Below, piece by piece: positions 8,132-16,142 of a stretch of 64,000 bases of DNA. Source of the stretch: Bacteroidales bacterium. Lineage in GTDB: Bacteria; Bacteroidota; Bacteroidia; Bacteroidales; UBA932. The position numbers were made by a program, and so were the translations under genes. The stretch is from the NCBI GenBank assembly GCA_028686425.1, contig JAQUBZ010000007.1, positions 17,959-81,958 of the forward strand, in the 5' to 3' direction. Below the pieces are notes generated by a model. That model saw nothing but the letters and a program-made list of their open reading frames with translations, had not been told where the DNA came from and ran no database searches. Position 1 is the first letter of the stretch; each line of letters starts with the position of its first letter.

Positions 8132-8950
8132 ATGAAGAAATTAACTTACATATTATCAGCATTTATGATACTGACGGCATGTCAGAAAGAAAACGGTGTC
8201 AATCTCTTACCGGAAGGAAAATATCCCTTGATTATCAGTTCCGTACAGATGATGGACGATGTGCAGACTCGTGTGTCTGAAAATACAACCAATGGCATGA
8301 GTAGTCAATGGGATGGCGGAGAAGAGATAACGGTACAGCTAAGTGGGACGATGGATGATGGTACATCATATACGGCAGAAGGAAAATATACACTGAATGA
8401 CGATAAACAACCCCTTATACCAGTAATCGAAAAGGAACTTTATTGGCATTCCACAAATAATGGCATAGTTACGGCTTGGTATTCCAACGTTGCTGCCTCC
8501 GACAATACTATAACACTCGGCAGTCAGGCAGGCGGTCTGGCGTATGTACTTAAAGCACAACCGCAAAATGTTACATTCAACACTTCCACTACATTGACAT
8601 TCAGCCACCAGCTCGCTAAGATAAGGGTATTGATTACCGGAACTGCAAATATTGAGAATGCTACTATTAAAGTAAAAGGACATACACAAGGAACTATCAA
8701 TTGTGGTACGATTACAAGGAGAGAAGATACCAAGGGTTGGATTACCATGAAAAGAAGTTCTTATAGTAATGGAACTATTTGCTACGAAGCCAATGTGATT
8801 CCATATACCGAATATATGCTTTACAAATCTGCATTTCAGGTAATTACCCAAAATGGAGAGACAACGACTATAGACTTAGATGCCGGTGTTAATGTATCAG
8901 AGAAGGGGAAAATCCATACAATCACTTTGACTGTGAATAATCGTCCGTGA
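8132..8950 (+). CDS. Fimbrillin family lipoprotein 5, lacks C-terminal strand (possible tip subunit)
   Basis: A 272-residue fimbrillin-family lipoprotein, the shortest of the five. Lipobox LTAC gives lipidated C17. LLPEGKYPLII and TRV at 46-48 precede SQWDGGEEITVQLSG, then LYWHS, TAWYS and LTFSHQLAKIRVLI. It ends at GKIHTITLTVNNRP and so lacks the roughly 20-25 residues with the conserved Trp that end paralogues 1-4. No continuation is visible in the other frames, so this is a natural end. In type V pili the C-terminal strands donate to the neighbouring subunit; a subunit without them could be a tip. That role is inferred. The gene ends 16 nt from the convergent ABC permease gene. Confidence 0.85.
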   Translation: MKKLTYILSAFMILTACQKENGVNLLPEGKYPLIISSVQMMDDVQTRVSENTTNGMSSQWDGGEEITVQLSGTMDDGTSYTAEGKYTLNDDKQPLIPVIEKELYWHSTNNGIVTAWYSNVAASDNTITLGSQAGGLAYVLKAQPQNVTFNTSTTLTFSHQLAKIRVLITGTANIENATIKVKGHTQGTINCGTITRREDTKGWITMKRSSYSNGTICYEANVIPYTEYMLYKSAFQVITQNGETTTIDLDAGVNVSEKGKIHTITLTVNNRP

Positions 8951-8966
8951 CCATTGGCCGCACCGG

Positions 8967-10070
8967 TTATGTCCGCTTGCGGTAGCTTGCTATCGCCCAT
9001 GTTGTAAACACGGCAAAAAATCCGAGCAAAGCATATATTTCAGGGAGCAGATCCGATAAGCGGCTCCCTTTCAGATAGATTGACCGCATGATAATGATAA
9101 AATATTTCAGAGGGTTGAATCTGGCTATCCATTGTGCCCAATCAGGCATACTCCCCACGGGAGTAAACAGACCGCTCATCAGGATCAGAATAAGAATGAA
9201 GAAAAACATCACGAACATCGCCTGTTGCATCGTGCTTGAGTAATTGGATATGATCAATCCGATATCCGACACCACAAGAATATAAATAAATGAGAGCAGA
9301 TAGACTGATAAGATGTCACCGGCCGGAGCAAGTCCATATACAAAATAAGCTACGGCAAATGCAATGCTGATTACGATAATTCCTATAATCCAATATGGAA
9401 TCAACTTTCCCGCGATAAACATGAGTTTGGAAATGGGTGTCACATTAATTTGTTCAATTGTTCCCACTTCTTTTTCACTCACAATGTTGAGAGACGGAAG
9501 AAATCCGCAAATAATAGTAAGGAGCATTACTATCAGGGCCGGAATCATAAACACTTTATAATCCATTCCCGGATTAAACTTAAAATAGGGCTTAATGTCT
9601 ATCATTGAACTCTGTATGGTGGCACTCCTACTCTCTTGAATTGACGTTGCAAAATCGGAAACTATCGAGACAAGGTATGAACTTGCAAGACTTCCCTTGG
9701 TTCCGTCAACCGAATTGGCAGAAATCATTATGGAAGATACCCCCGTTTTGGTCAGGTTTTCCTCAAAATCGGATGGAATCTCAAGTATAACATCTGCCTT
9801 TCCGTAAGTAACACTCTCAAGGGCCTTATCGTATGAGTTCGGAAATGATGCTGGCTTAAAGTATCCCGTAGAAATGATTTTTTCAGTAAGTTGTTGAGAT
9901 ACAGTACTATGACTATTGTCCACAATGGCAATATTCACATTTTTGATAGTCATGGTAGCCGCCCATGGAAACAAAAGCATGGCCATCAGTGGAAAGAACA
10001 TAATCAACTTAGGCATAAACGGATTACGCATCAACTGTTTGAACTCTTTTTCCAATAGGTACTTCAACAT
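8967..10070 (-). CDS. ABC-2 type permease (YbhR-like)
   Basis: A 367-residue ABC-2 permease. TM1 is at about 21-41, a large extracytoplasmic domain follows at 42-170, and five more helices lie at about 173-193, 221-244, 257-275, 283-303 and 344-361. The cytoplasmic loop SEKEVGTIEQINVTPIS at about 198-214 is the family's ATPase-coupling segment. It is the last gene of the TetR-led operon, 2 nt after its partner permease. The E. coli counterpart is YbhR of the YbhGFSR exporter, linked to drug and cation efflux. Substrate is unknown here. Confidence 0.88.
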   Translation of the reverse strand: MLKYLLEKEFKQLMRNPFMPKLIMFFPLMAMLLFPWAATMTIKNVNIAIVDNSHSTVSQQLTEKIISTGYFKPASFPNSYDKALESVTYGKADVILEIPSDFEENLTKTGVSSIMISANSVDGTKGSLASSYLVSIVSDFATSIQESRSATIQSSMIDIKPYFKFNPGMDYKVFMIPALIVMLLTIICGFLPSLNIVSEKEVGTIEQINVTPISKLMFIAGKLIPYWIIGIIVISIAFAVAYFVYGLAPAGDILSVYLLSFIYILVVSDIGLIISNYSSTMQQAMFVMFFFILILILMSGLFTPVGSMPDWAQWIARFNPLKYFIIIMRSIYLKGSRLSDLLPEIYALLGFFAVFTTWAIASYRKRT

Positions 10071-10072
10071 AA

Positions 10073-11266
10073 TTATTCAAGTCTGTTTTTAAATCTTTTA
10101 AGGCTCGCCGTAATAAATACTGCTGCCATCGCCAATAATATATATACCTCTTTTGCTGCAAAAGCTATCCCCGACCCTTCAATCATAATTGTCTTTACCG
10201 CACTGATATACCACCTTGCCGGCACAAATATCGAGACAAACTGCAATATCCACGGCATATTTTCCACAGGAAACATAAGTCCGGAAAGCAACATTCCCGG
10301 CATCATCATCACCAAACCCGATGTCAACATTGCAGCTGCCTGGGTCTTCACCAGCGTTGAAATCAACATTCCCATTGACAGGGAAACAAAAATAAACAAC
10401 GTTGAAATGGCGAGAAGCCATGACATACTTCCCGAAACAGGAACCCCAAGAACAAATACGGCAAGTAATATAATGGTTATCAGATTGATAAATGATATTA
10501 CAAGATATGGTATCGTCTTGGAAATAATGATTGACAGCGGTTTGACCGGTGAAACTAAAAGTACCTCCATCGTTCCGTGTTCTTTCTCCCTGACGATGGC
10601 AATAGATGTCATCATTGTACATATCAACATCAGTATCAACCCCATAACGCCGGGAACAAAATTATATGCCGCCTTCATTTGCGGATTGTACAACATCTTG
10701 ACCGTAGGGATGATTGTGACTGTGCCTGATGAAGTTACTGCCGCGACAGATGTTGTGCCACCGATGTCGGAAGTTGTACTTTCGGCAGCAAATTGAGAGA
10801 CAGAAGCAGCGCCATTCATGTTTTGAGCTATTTTCAGCTGATAATCCATGAAAATACTTGAAGCGTAGTTGACAGCCATTGTTGCGGTATTCGGATTGCT
10901 GCCGTCAGCTATGAGCTGAACGGAAGCCTTGCCGTCATGAACTATATTCCGGCTGAAATTATTTTCAAATACAACAACCATATCTATTTTATTCTGTCTG
11001 AACAGCTCATCTATCTCACGTTGCGATGTTACCAATTTCTCCACCGAGAAATACTTATTTGCCTCAAATTGTCTTATTAAATATGATGTTACATTGTCCT
11101 GAGAAGAATCCAAAATGGCAATTTTGATATTTCTGATATCTGTCGAAATTGCAAAGCCGAACAATATAATCTGAATCACAGGCATGACAAGCAGAATGAG
11201 AAGTGTCCTTTTGTCACGCAATATGTGACAAAACTCTTTTCTTACAAATGATGCAAATTGTCTCAT
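10073..11266 (-). CDS. ABC-2 type permease (YbhS-like)
   Basis: A 397-residue ABC-2 permease and partner of the next gene. TM1 is at about 22-42, followed by a large extracytoplasmic domain. EKEHGTMEVLLVSP at 227-240 is the conserved coupling loop, and further helices follow to the C-terminus. The extracytoplasmic domain contains a Ser/Thr/Ala-rich low-complexity stretch at about 152-186 that is absent from the partner permease. The start lies 9 nt after the upstream ATPase stop. The two different permeases should form a heterodimer with the two ATPases upstream. Confidence 0.88.
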   Translation of the reverse strand: MRQFASFVRKEFCHILRDKRTLLILLVMPVIQIILFGFAISTDIRNIKIAILDSSQDNVTSYLIRQFEANKYFSVEKLVTSQREIDELFRQNKIDMVVVFENNFSRNIVHDGKASVQLIADGSNPNTATMAVNYASSIFMDYQLKIAQNMNGAASVSQFAAESTTSDIGGTTSVAAVTSSGTVTIIPTVKMLYNPQMKAAYNFVPGVMGLILMLICTMMTSIAIVREKEHGTMEVLLVSPVKPLSIIISKTIPYLVISFINLITIILLAVFVLGVPVSGSMSWLLAISTLFIFVSLSMGMLISTLVKTQAAAMLTSGLVMMMPGMLLSGLMFPVENMPWILQFVSIFVPARWYISAVKTIMIEGSGIAFAAKEVYILLAMAAVFITASLKRFKNRLE

Positions 11267-11275
11267 AATTTATTG

Positions 11276-12028
11276 TTATTCAGATTGTCTTGTTGATGTT
11301 TCAGCCAAAGCCGTAAAGACGCTGTCCATACTTTCGGCTTTAAATGTCTGTTTTAGTCTTCTCGGCGTATCAAGGGCATCTATCCGACCATCCACCATTA
11401 TCGAAACTCTGTCGCAATACTCCGCCTCATCCATGTAGTGAGTAGTTACAAATACCGTAATACCCTTATCTGCAGTATCATATATCATCTCCCAAAATTC
11501 TCTTCTTGCCGTGGGATCCACTCCTCCTGTCGGTTCATCGAGAAATACAATCTTCGGTTCATGAAATATAGCTACTGAAAATGCAAGTTTCTGTTTCCAC
11601 CCTAATGGAAGTGTCTTGACAAGTCTTTCCCTCTGCTGTGTCATGCCGAGTTTGTCAAGCAATACCTCCGTTTTTTCTCTAATTGCATCCTCTTTCAAGC
11701 CATATATACCACCGAAGAGCCTGATATTTTCCCACACTTTAAGGTCTTCATATAGAGAAAATTTCTGGCTCATGTATCCGATATTTTTACGTATCTGCCT
11801 TGCCTGAGTCCTGATATTGTATCCGGCAACAAACCCCTCTCCCGAAGTAGGTTTGCTCAAACCGCACAACATCCTCATGGCAGTGGTTTTACCTGCCCCG
11901 TTCGCCCCCAAAAAGCCGAATATCTCCCCCTTTTCCACTGAAAATGAGATATGATCCACAGCTGTAAAATCGCCAAACGACTTCGTCAATTGATCAGTCC
12001 GGATTACTATGTTGTCTCTATTTATCAT
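11276..12028 (-). CDS. ABC transporter ATPase 2 (YbhF C-terminal-half-like)
   Basis: A 250-residue nucleotide-binding protein. The Walker A is GANGAGKT at 41-48, Q-loop Gln is Q88 (GYMSQKFSLY), Walker B is IVFLDE at 160-165 and the switch His is H197 (TTHYMDEAE). The signature motif is degenerate: LPLGWKQK at 140-147 instead of LSGGQ. The same LPLGW form is known from the second half of YbhF-type ATPases. It overlaps the previous ATPase gene by 11 nt, so translation is probably coupled. Its own Walker motifs should pair with the intact signature of ATPase 1 to make the working ATP site. Confidence 0.92.
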   Translation of the reverse strand: MINRDNIVIRTDQLTKSFGDFTAVDHISFSVEKGEIFGFLGANGAGKTTAMRMLCGLSKPTSGEGFVAGYNIRTQARQIRKNIGYMSQKFSLYEDLKVWENIRLFGGIYGLKEDAIREKTEVLLDKLGMTQQRERLVKTLPLGWKQKLAFSVAIFHEPKIVFLDEPTGGVDPTARREFWEMIYDTADKGITVFVTTHYMDEAEYCDRVSIMVDGRIDALDTPRRLKQTFKAESMDSVFTALAETSTRQSE

Positions 12029-12956
12029 ATTTATTCAAATGCCTCCCACCCTCAAGGAGCATATAACAATCTTCGATTGTAGGTTCTATTCGCTTGATTT
12101 CAATATCATTATGTCCTCTTTGCGACAAATAATCCGCAATTTGAGACAAGTCGCAATAATTCACTCCCTCACTGAATATGACATGATGTGTCTCTCCGAA
12201 TGAATAACAATTCTGCGCCTGATCTATTGTCCGGAGATCTTTCAGCAGACTGTGCATGTCACTGCTGCTGACCGAAATAATTTCTCTTCTGAAATTTTTC
12301 ACAATATTTTCCGGGGTATCCGTCCTTAAAAACATACCTCCATCAATCAATGCTATTCTGTCACAAAGTGCCGCCTCGTCCATATATGGCGTTGAGACAA
12401 GTATGGCAATACCCTCCTCCTTCAGCCGTTTCAGCATTGCCCAGAAATCTTTTCGAGATACAGGGTCAACACCTGTAGTAGGCTCATCGAGAAACAATAC
12501 TTTCGGTCTGTGAATCAGAGCACAGCAAAGAGCAAGTTTCTGTTTCATTCCTCCGGATAAAGCCCCGGCCTTTCTGCTCTTGAACGGCTTGAGATACGAA
12601 TATATGTCCTTTATCATATCGTAATTCTCATTGACTGATGTATTGAACAGAGTGGCAAAGAATTTGAGATTCTCTTCCACACTAAGGTCTTGATACAGAG
12701 AGAATCGTCCCGGCATATATCCTACAATTTCACGAATTTTCACATATTCCGAAACCACATCGTACCCCTCGACAGCCGCTCTGCCCGAGTCGGGAAGTAT
12801 AAGAGTGGTCAATATCCTGAAAATGGTACTCTTTCCGGCCCCGTCCGCCCCAATTATACCAAACAGCTCTCCTTGAGACACTTCAAACGAAACGCCTCTC
12901 AAAGCCCGAGTTTTATTGTAGCTTTTTTTAATATTTTCAACAGATACCGAAACCAT
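12018..12956 (-). CDS. ABC transporter ATPase 1 (YbhF N-terminal-half-like)
   Basis: A 312-residue nucleotide-binding protein. Walker A is GADGAGKST at 36-44, the signature LSGGMKQK at 133-140 is canonical and Walker B is VLFLDE at 153-158. Two catalytic-site residues are changed: the Q-loop reads MPGRFSLY with Gly at 83 instead of Gln, and the switch region reads STPYMDEA with Pro instead of His. A C-terminal extension of about 80 residues follows the core. In E. coli the two ATPase domains are fused in YbhF; here they are separate overlapping genes. The protein probably supplies the intact signature to the site formed with ATPase 2. Confidence 0.92.
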   Translation of the reverse strand: MVSVSVENIKKSYNKTRALRGVSFEVSQGELFGIIGADGAGKSTIFRILTTLILPDSGRAAVEGYDVVSEYVKIREIVGYMPGRFSLYQDLSVEENLKFFATLFNTSVNENYDMIKDIYSYLKPFKSRKAGALSGGMKQKLALCCALIHRPKVLFLDEPTTGVDPVSRKDFWAMLKRLKEEGIAILVSTPYMDEAALCDRIALIDGGMFLRTDTPENIVKNFRREIISVSSSDMHSLLKDLRTIDQAQNCYSFGETHHVIFSEGVNYCDLSQIADYLSQRGHNDIEIKRIEPTIEDCYMLLEGGRHLNKYDK

Positions 12957-12981
12957 TATTTTTCAATTTTATAGTTTATCC

Positions 12982-13890
12982 TCAGAATTTGACATCACCA
13001 TACATTCCTATTTTGGCGTAACCGTCATTTTCTATCATTATCTTGATGCCATATACAAGATTGGCCCTTTCATCTTTGGTCTGTATGGTCTTCGGGGTAA
13101 ATTCGGCCTTGTCGGAAATCCATGTTATAACTCCCTTGTACTCTCTCTGTTCCTTTTCTCCGAAATCGCAATATACTTTCACCTCCTGACCAATCTTTAT
13201 CTGTGTAAGTTGAGCCGAAGTAATGTATGCGTGAAGAAACATGTTGTCGGTATCAGCCACCTTGAACAGCGGTTTGCCTGCTGCAGCCAATTCACCCTTA
13301 TGAGAGTATTTAGACAGAACAGTACCATCCACAGGTGATTTGATTTTAGCTTTTTCTATCATATCTTCAATCTGAAGCATCTGTGTTTTAAGGGCTTCTA
13401 TTTCTCCCGATATGGAAGTGTTTGCATTTGATATGGCAGTTTGCTGTGCAATTATCTGTTTCCGCAAAACGGCAATGGCAGAAGTAATGTCGTCCAATTG
13501 TTTCCGATTAGCCGCGTTACCTTCAAGCAGTCTGGCAATCCTGTCTCTCTCCTGTGTCTGTTTGGACAGTTGCTCCTTGAGAGGGTCCAACTGCCTGCCT
13601 ATATCCTGTATCCTCCCTTTCAAAGCTTTCATGCTTGCCTGCAATTGCTGCTCTTTCAGAGCCAGCTGTACGGTGTCTATCATTCCGTATATGGTATCCG
13701 TTTTAAGTCTGTCACCCTCGTTTATATTCAGGAAGGTGATTTTGCCGTTCGATTCGGCTGAAACGATTATTTCTTCGGACTCAAAAGTGCCTGAAGCATC
13801 ATATTTGTACTTTTCGGAAGCACATGAAACAGCGATTGCCGCAACTGCCGCAAAGAGTATAGTGTTTGATATTTTTAACATTGGTGACAT
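12982..13890 (-). CDS. HlyD-family membrane fusion lipoprotein (YbhG-like)
   Basis: A 302-residue periplasmic adaptor. ATG at 13890 and 13881 are both possible; the second gives MLKISNTILF and a more compact signal. The lipobox AVSC suggests a lipid anchor in the inner membrane. The beta-barrel/lipoyl start (TFESEEIIVSAESNGKI) is followed by a long coiled-coil hairpin at about 75-180 rich in Gln, Lys and Leu. The second lipoyl half follows (KIKSPVDGTVLSKYSHKGE) and then a barrel domain. It should bridge the ABC-2 permeases to the TolC protein encoded upstream. YbhG is the nearest named relative by operon layout. Confidence 0.88.
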   Translation of the reverse strand: MSPMLKISNTILFAAVAAIAVSCASEKYKYDASGTFESEEIIVSAESNGKITFLNINEGDRLKTDTIYGMIDTVQLALKEQQLQASMKALKGRIQDIGRQLDPLKEQLSKQTQERDRIARLLEGNAANRKQLDDITSAIAVLRKQIIAQQTAISNANTSISGEIEALKTQMLQIEDMIEKAKIKSPVDGTVLSKYSHKGELAAAGKPLFKVADTDNMFLHAYITSAQLTQIKIGQEVKVYCDFGEKEQREYKGVITWISDKAEFTPKTIQTKDERANLVYGIKIMIENDGYAKIGMYGDVKF

Positions 13891-13956
13891 ATTGGATAAT
13901 TTTAATATTTCAATGATTGGTTGTGATGATGTGGTAAGTATTCACCTGTAAAAGTA

Positions 13957-15309
13957 TTAGTTATTAAGGGTGTTTTTAAGGTCGTAAATAGATTTGAGAA
14001 GCTCTATTTCGTGCTTGATTTTGTCTTGTACTGCAATTTCCTCTTTAGTTATTTCTCTGATAAGATCGGAAGTGGAAATAGTGCCGTTATCTAACTTATT
14101 TTCAGAAGATTTACGTATTTTACCACGAAGTTCTATGATTCTGGCATCGTCTTCAATAATCTTTTGAAATTTTTGAATTTCGGCATTTTGCTGTCCGGAA
14201 GAGAGATCCGAATTGAAAATAAAGGTGTCTTTCATAACTTCAATGTTCTTCAATCCTGTGTCTATACTTCTTATTTCATTTCTTCTGGTATATAGGGATG
14301 AAATATTCCATGATAGTTTTATACCCCCGATGGCATACGTGGTGAAATTTGTATCAAACATATTCAGACCGGGCCTGCCATATCCGGCTCTGACGAATAG
14401 ACCGATATTTGGGAGATTTTTAGCTGTTATAAAGCTCCTTCTACTTTCAAGTTCTTTTATTCTTGCCTCAAAGAGGGCCAATTCAGGCCTTTTATTTTCA
14501 AGAAAATACTCCTGTCCTGATATAGTGTCGTCCATTGCTGATGATGGCTCGTGTTCTTTATTCGCGCTGCTTCCCGCGGATGATTGGGGCAGGTAGCCCT
14601 CCGGCCTCCGTAATTGGACATTTTTATAATCTTCTTCCCCAATCATAGCCGACAGCATCCGTGTATAAACGTTTCTAAGCGCTTCAAGGTTGTTTTTATT
14701 CTGATTGGCAGTTATCACTTCTACCTCTACAATGTCGAGATCCGATTCGTTGGCAACCCCGTTATCAATGCAGTTCTCAACTCTTTTGTATGTTGAAGCA
14801 AGCTCTGTCATCAACACGTCTAACCGTGATATTTGATTGTCTATCAATAATATACCAAAATACAGATTGTTGATTCTGTCCCGCAGTTTATACATTTCTA
14901 CTTCGTATTCTTTTCTGCTCACCTCACTTTGCGCCTTGATATTGTTTCGTTTGGCACGGACAGCTCCCGAATCCCAGACAATCTGTGTCAATTCGGCAAT
15001 TGCCTGATATTGATCCTTATCCAATTGTGGGAGAGTCACCCCCGGAATTCCCTGTGGAAAAGAGGTCACATCCGTCTGATATGTCGCACTTGCAGAGATT
15101 GAGAGTTGTGGAATATATGCCATTGCAGCGTTGTTCAAACTATATTTCTCGCTCTTTTCAATCAGTTCGTACTGTTTCACGAGAGGATAATGTTGTTGTG
15201 CACGTGCATAACACTCATCAATGGTCAGTTCCTTGTTCTGAGCATGCCCGACAGCGGCCGTCAATAATATTGCTCCAATCGTTATAATATTTATCAGTTG
15301 TATTTTCAT
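13957..15309 (-). CDS. TolC-family outer-membrane efflux protein
   Basis: A 450-residue outer-membrane factor with a Sec signal peptide (cleavage near GHAQ, residue 24). The mature start ELTIDECYARAQQHYPLVKQ is typical of the family. Two long helical halves are separated by the barrel strand segments QLSISASATYQTD and GLFVRAGYGRPG. A Ser/Glu-rich loop is at about 237-260. It lies 23 nt after the TetR gene and before the adaptor gene, so the operon encodes a full tripartite exporter. The pairing with an ABC-2 exporter is inferred from the operon. Confidence 0.9.
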   Translation of the reverse strand: MKIQLINIITIGAILLTAAVGHAQNKELTIDECYARAQQHYPLVKQYELIEKSEKYSLNNAAMAYIPQLSISASATYQTDVTSFPQGIPGVTLPQLDKDQYQAIAELTQIVWDSGAVRAKRNNIKAQSEVSRKEYEVEMYKLRDRINNLYFGILLIDNQISRLDVLMTELASTYKRVENCIDNGVANESDLDIVEVEVITANQNKNNLEALRNVYTRMLSAMIGEEDYKNVQLRRPEGYLPQSSAGSSANKEHEPSSAMDDTISGQEYFLENKRPELALFEARIKELESRRSFITAKNLPNIGLFVRAGYGRPGLNMFDTNFTTYAIGGIKLSWNISSLYTRRNEIRSIDTGLKNIEVMKDTFIFNSDLSSGQQNAEIQKFQKIIEDDARIIELRGKIRKSSENKLDNGTISTSDLIREITKEEIAVQDKIKHEIELLKSIYDLKNTLNN

Positions 15310-15332
15310 CTATTTTGTATGTTTTATGTGTT

Positions 15333-15959
15333 TTACGGACGCAGGCTGGAAATCACCACATTGGCAATCTCCTCTTTTCTCGCCTCTATCAGTTGGCTAA
15401 TGCACTCTTTATCTGTTATTCCCATCACTCCTGTAAAAATAGGCAGTGCTATGAAAAAACCGAAATTAAGGGTTGCAATATTGAACGCTATTTCAAATAC
15501 TGTTGCATGCCTGATTGCTCCTGCATCTATTTCAGCGTTCAACGCATCTTCAAATTGTCGAATCGGCATCAGACTGTGAAACTTGTCTTTTATCCATTCG
15601 ACTTGTTTAGGGTTGGTACTCAACTCATTGACGATAAGAAACGGAAGTTTGGGATTCTTTGCTATGATGTCAAAGTGGGTGTAAACCACGTTTCTTATTT
15701 TATCATCAAAAGTGCCCGCTTTGCTATTATTGTTGAAAATCGTTGTAGCGAACAAATCTATTTTGCTCTCAAAAATTTTCTGAAACAGCTTCTCTTTTGT
15801 CCTGAAATAGTAGTGAATCAATGCCTGGTTGCACCCGGCTTCTTTTGCAATTTCAGTAGTGCTGGTCATGGCAAATCCTTTCTCCAAAAACAACTTTTCG
15901 GCGGCCTCGAGGATTTTACCTTCCATATTCATACTGCTCTCTTCAGTCTCTTTAATCAT
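15333..15959 (-). CDS. TetR/AcrR-family repressor of the adjacent exporter
   Basis: A 208-residue TetR-family regulator. The helix-turn-helix is at about residues 32-58 (TSTTEIAKEAGCNQALIHYY followed by FRTKEKLF), and the rest is an all-helical ligand domain. It is the first gene of the exporter operon, in the order seen for E. coli cecR (ybiH) and ybhGFSR. A perfect 10-bp inverted repeat lies just upstream of its start, over the expected transcription start, so it probably represses its own operon and is released by a transported compound. The inducer is unknown. Confidence 0.9.
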   Translation of the reverse strand: MIKETEESSMNMEGKILEAAEKLFLEKGFAMTSTTEIAKEAGCNQALIHYYFRTKEKLFQKIFESKIDLFATTIFNNNSKAGTFDDKIRNVVYTHFDIIAKNPKLPFLIVNELSTNPKQVEWIKDKFHSLMPIRQFEDALNAEIDAGAIRHATVFEIAFNIATLNFGFFIALPIFTGVMGITDKECISQLIEARKEEIANVVISSLRP

Positions 15960-15965
15960 CTTATT

Positions 15966-15992
15966 TAATAGGTTTGTTTAATAAACCTATTA
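15966..15992. promoter_or_regulatory. Operator-like inverted repeat upstream of tetR operon
   Basis: TAATAGGTTT and AAACCTATTA are perfect 10-bp inverted arms separated by 7 nt. The site begins 7 nt upstream of the tetR ATG and ends next to the -7 element at 15994-16001, so it covers the expected transcription start. Size and place are typical of a TetR dimer operator. Confidence 0.75.
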
Positions 15993-15993
15993 G

Positions 15994-16001
15994 CAAAAGT
16001 A
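15994..16001 (-). promoter_or_regulatory. TAnnTTTG promoter element of the tetR-exporter operon
   Basis: On minus the sequence is TACTTTTG, a full match to TAnnTTTG, 34 nt before the tetR start and directly upstream of the inverted repeat. The 140 nt between it and the Cthe_2159-type gene hold two short perfect palindromes (CTTGATTATCAAG and TTCTCTCAAAGAGAA) with no T-tract. Confidence 0.6.
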
Positions 16002-16142
16002 GGTAATAATTTTCAAACAATACGACAAAAAGTTTAAAAAAAATCCATCCGAATTTATAAAATCTTGATTATCAAGAATATAATTTCAGATGGAACTTCT
16101 CTCAAAGAGAATAATACTTTGTCTGATTAATGCTATCCTATG

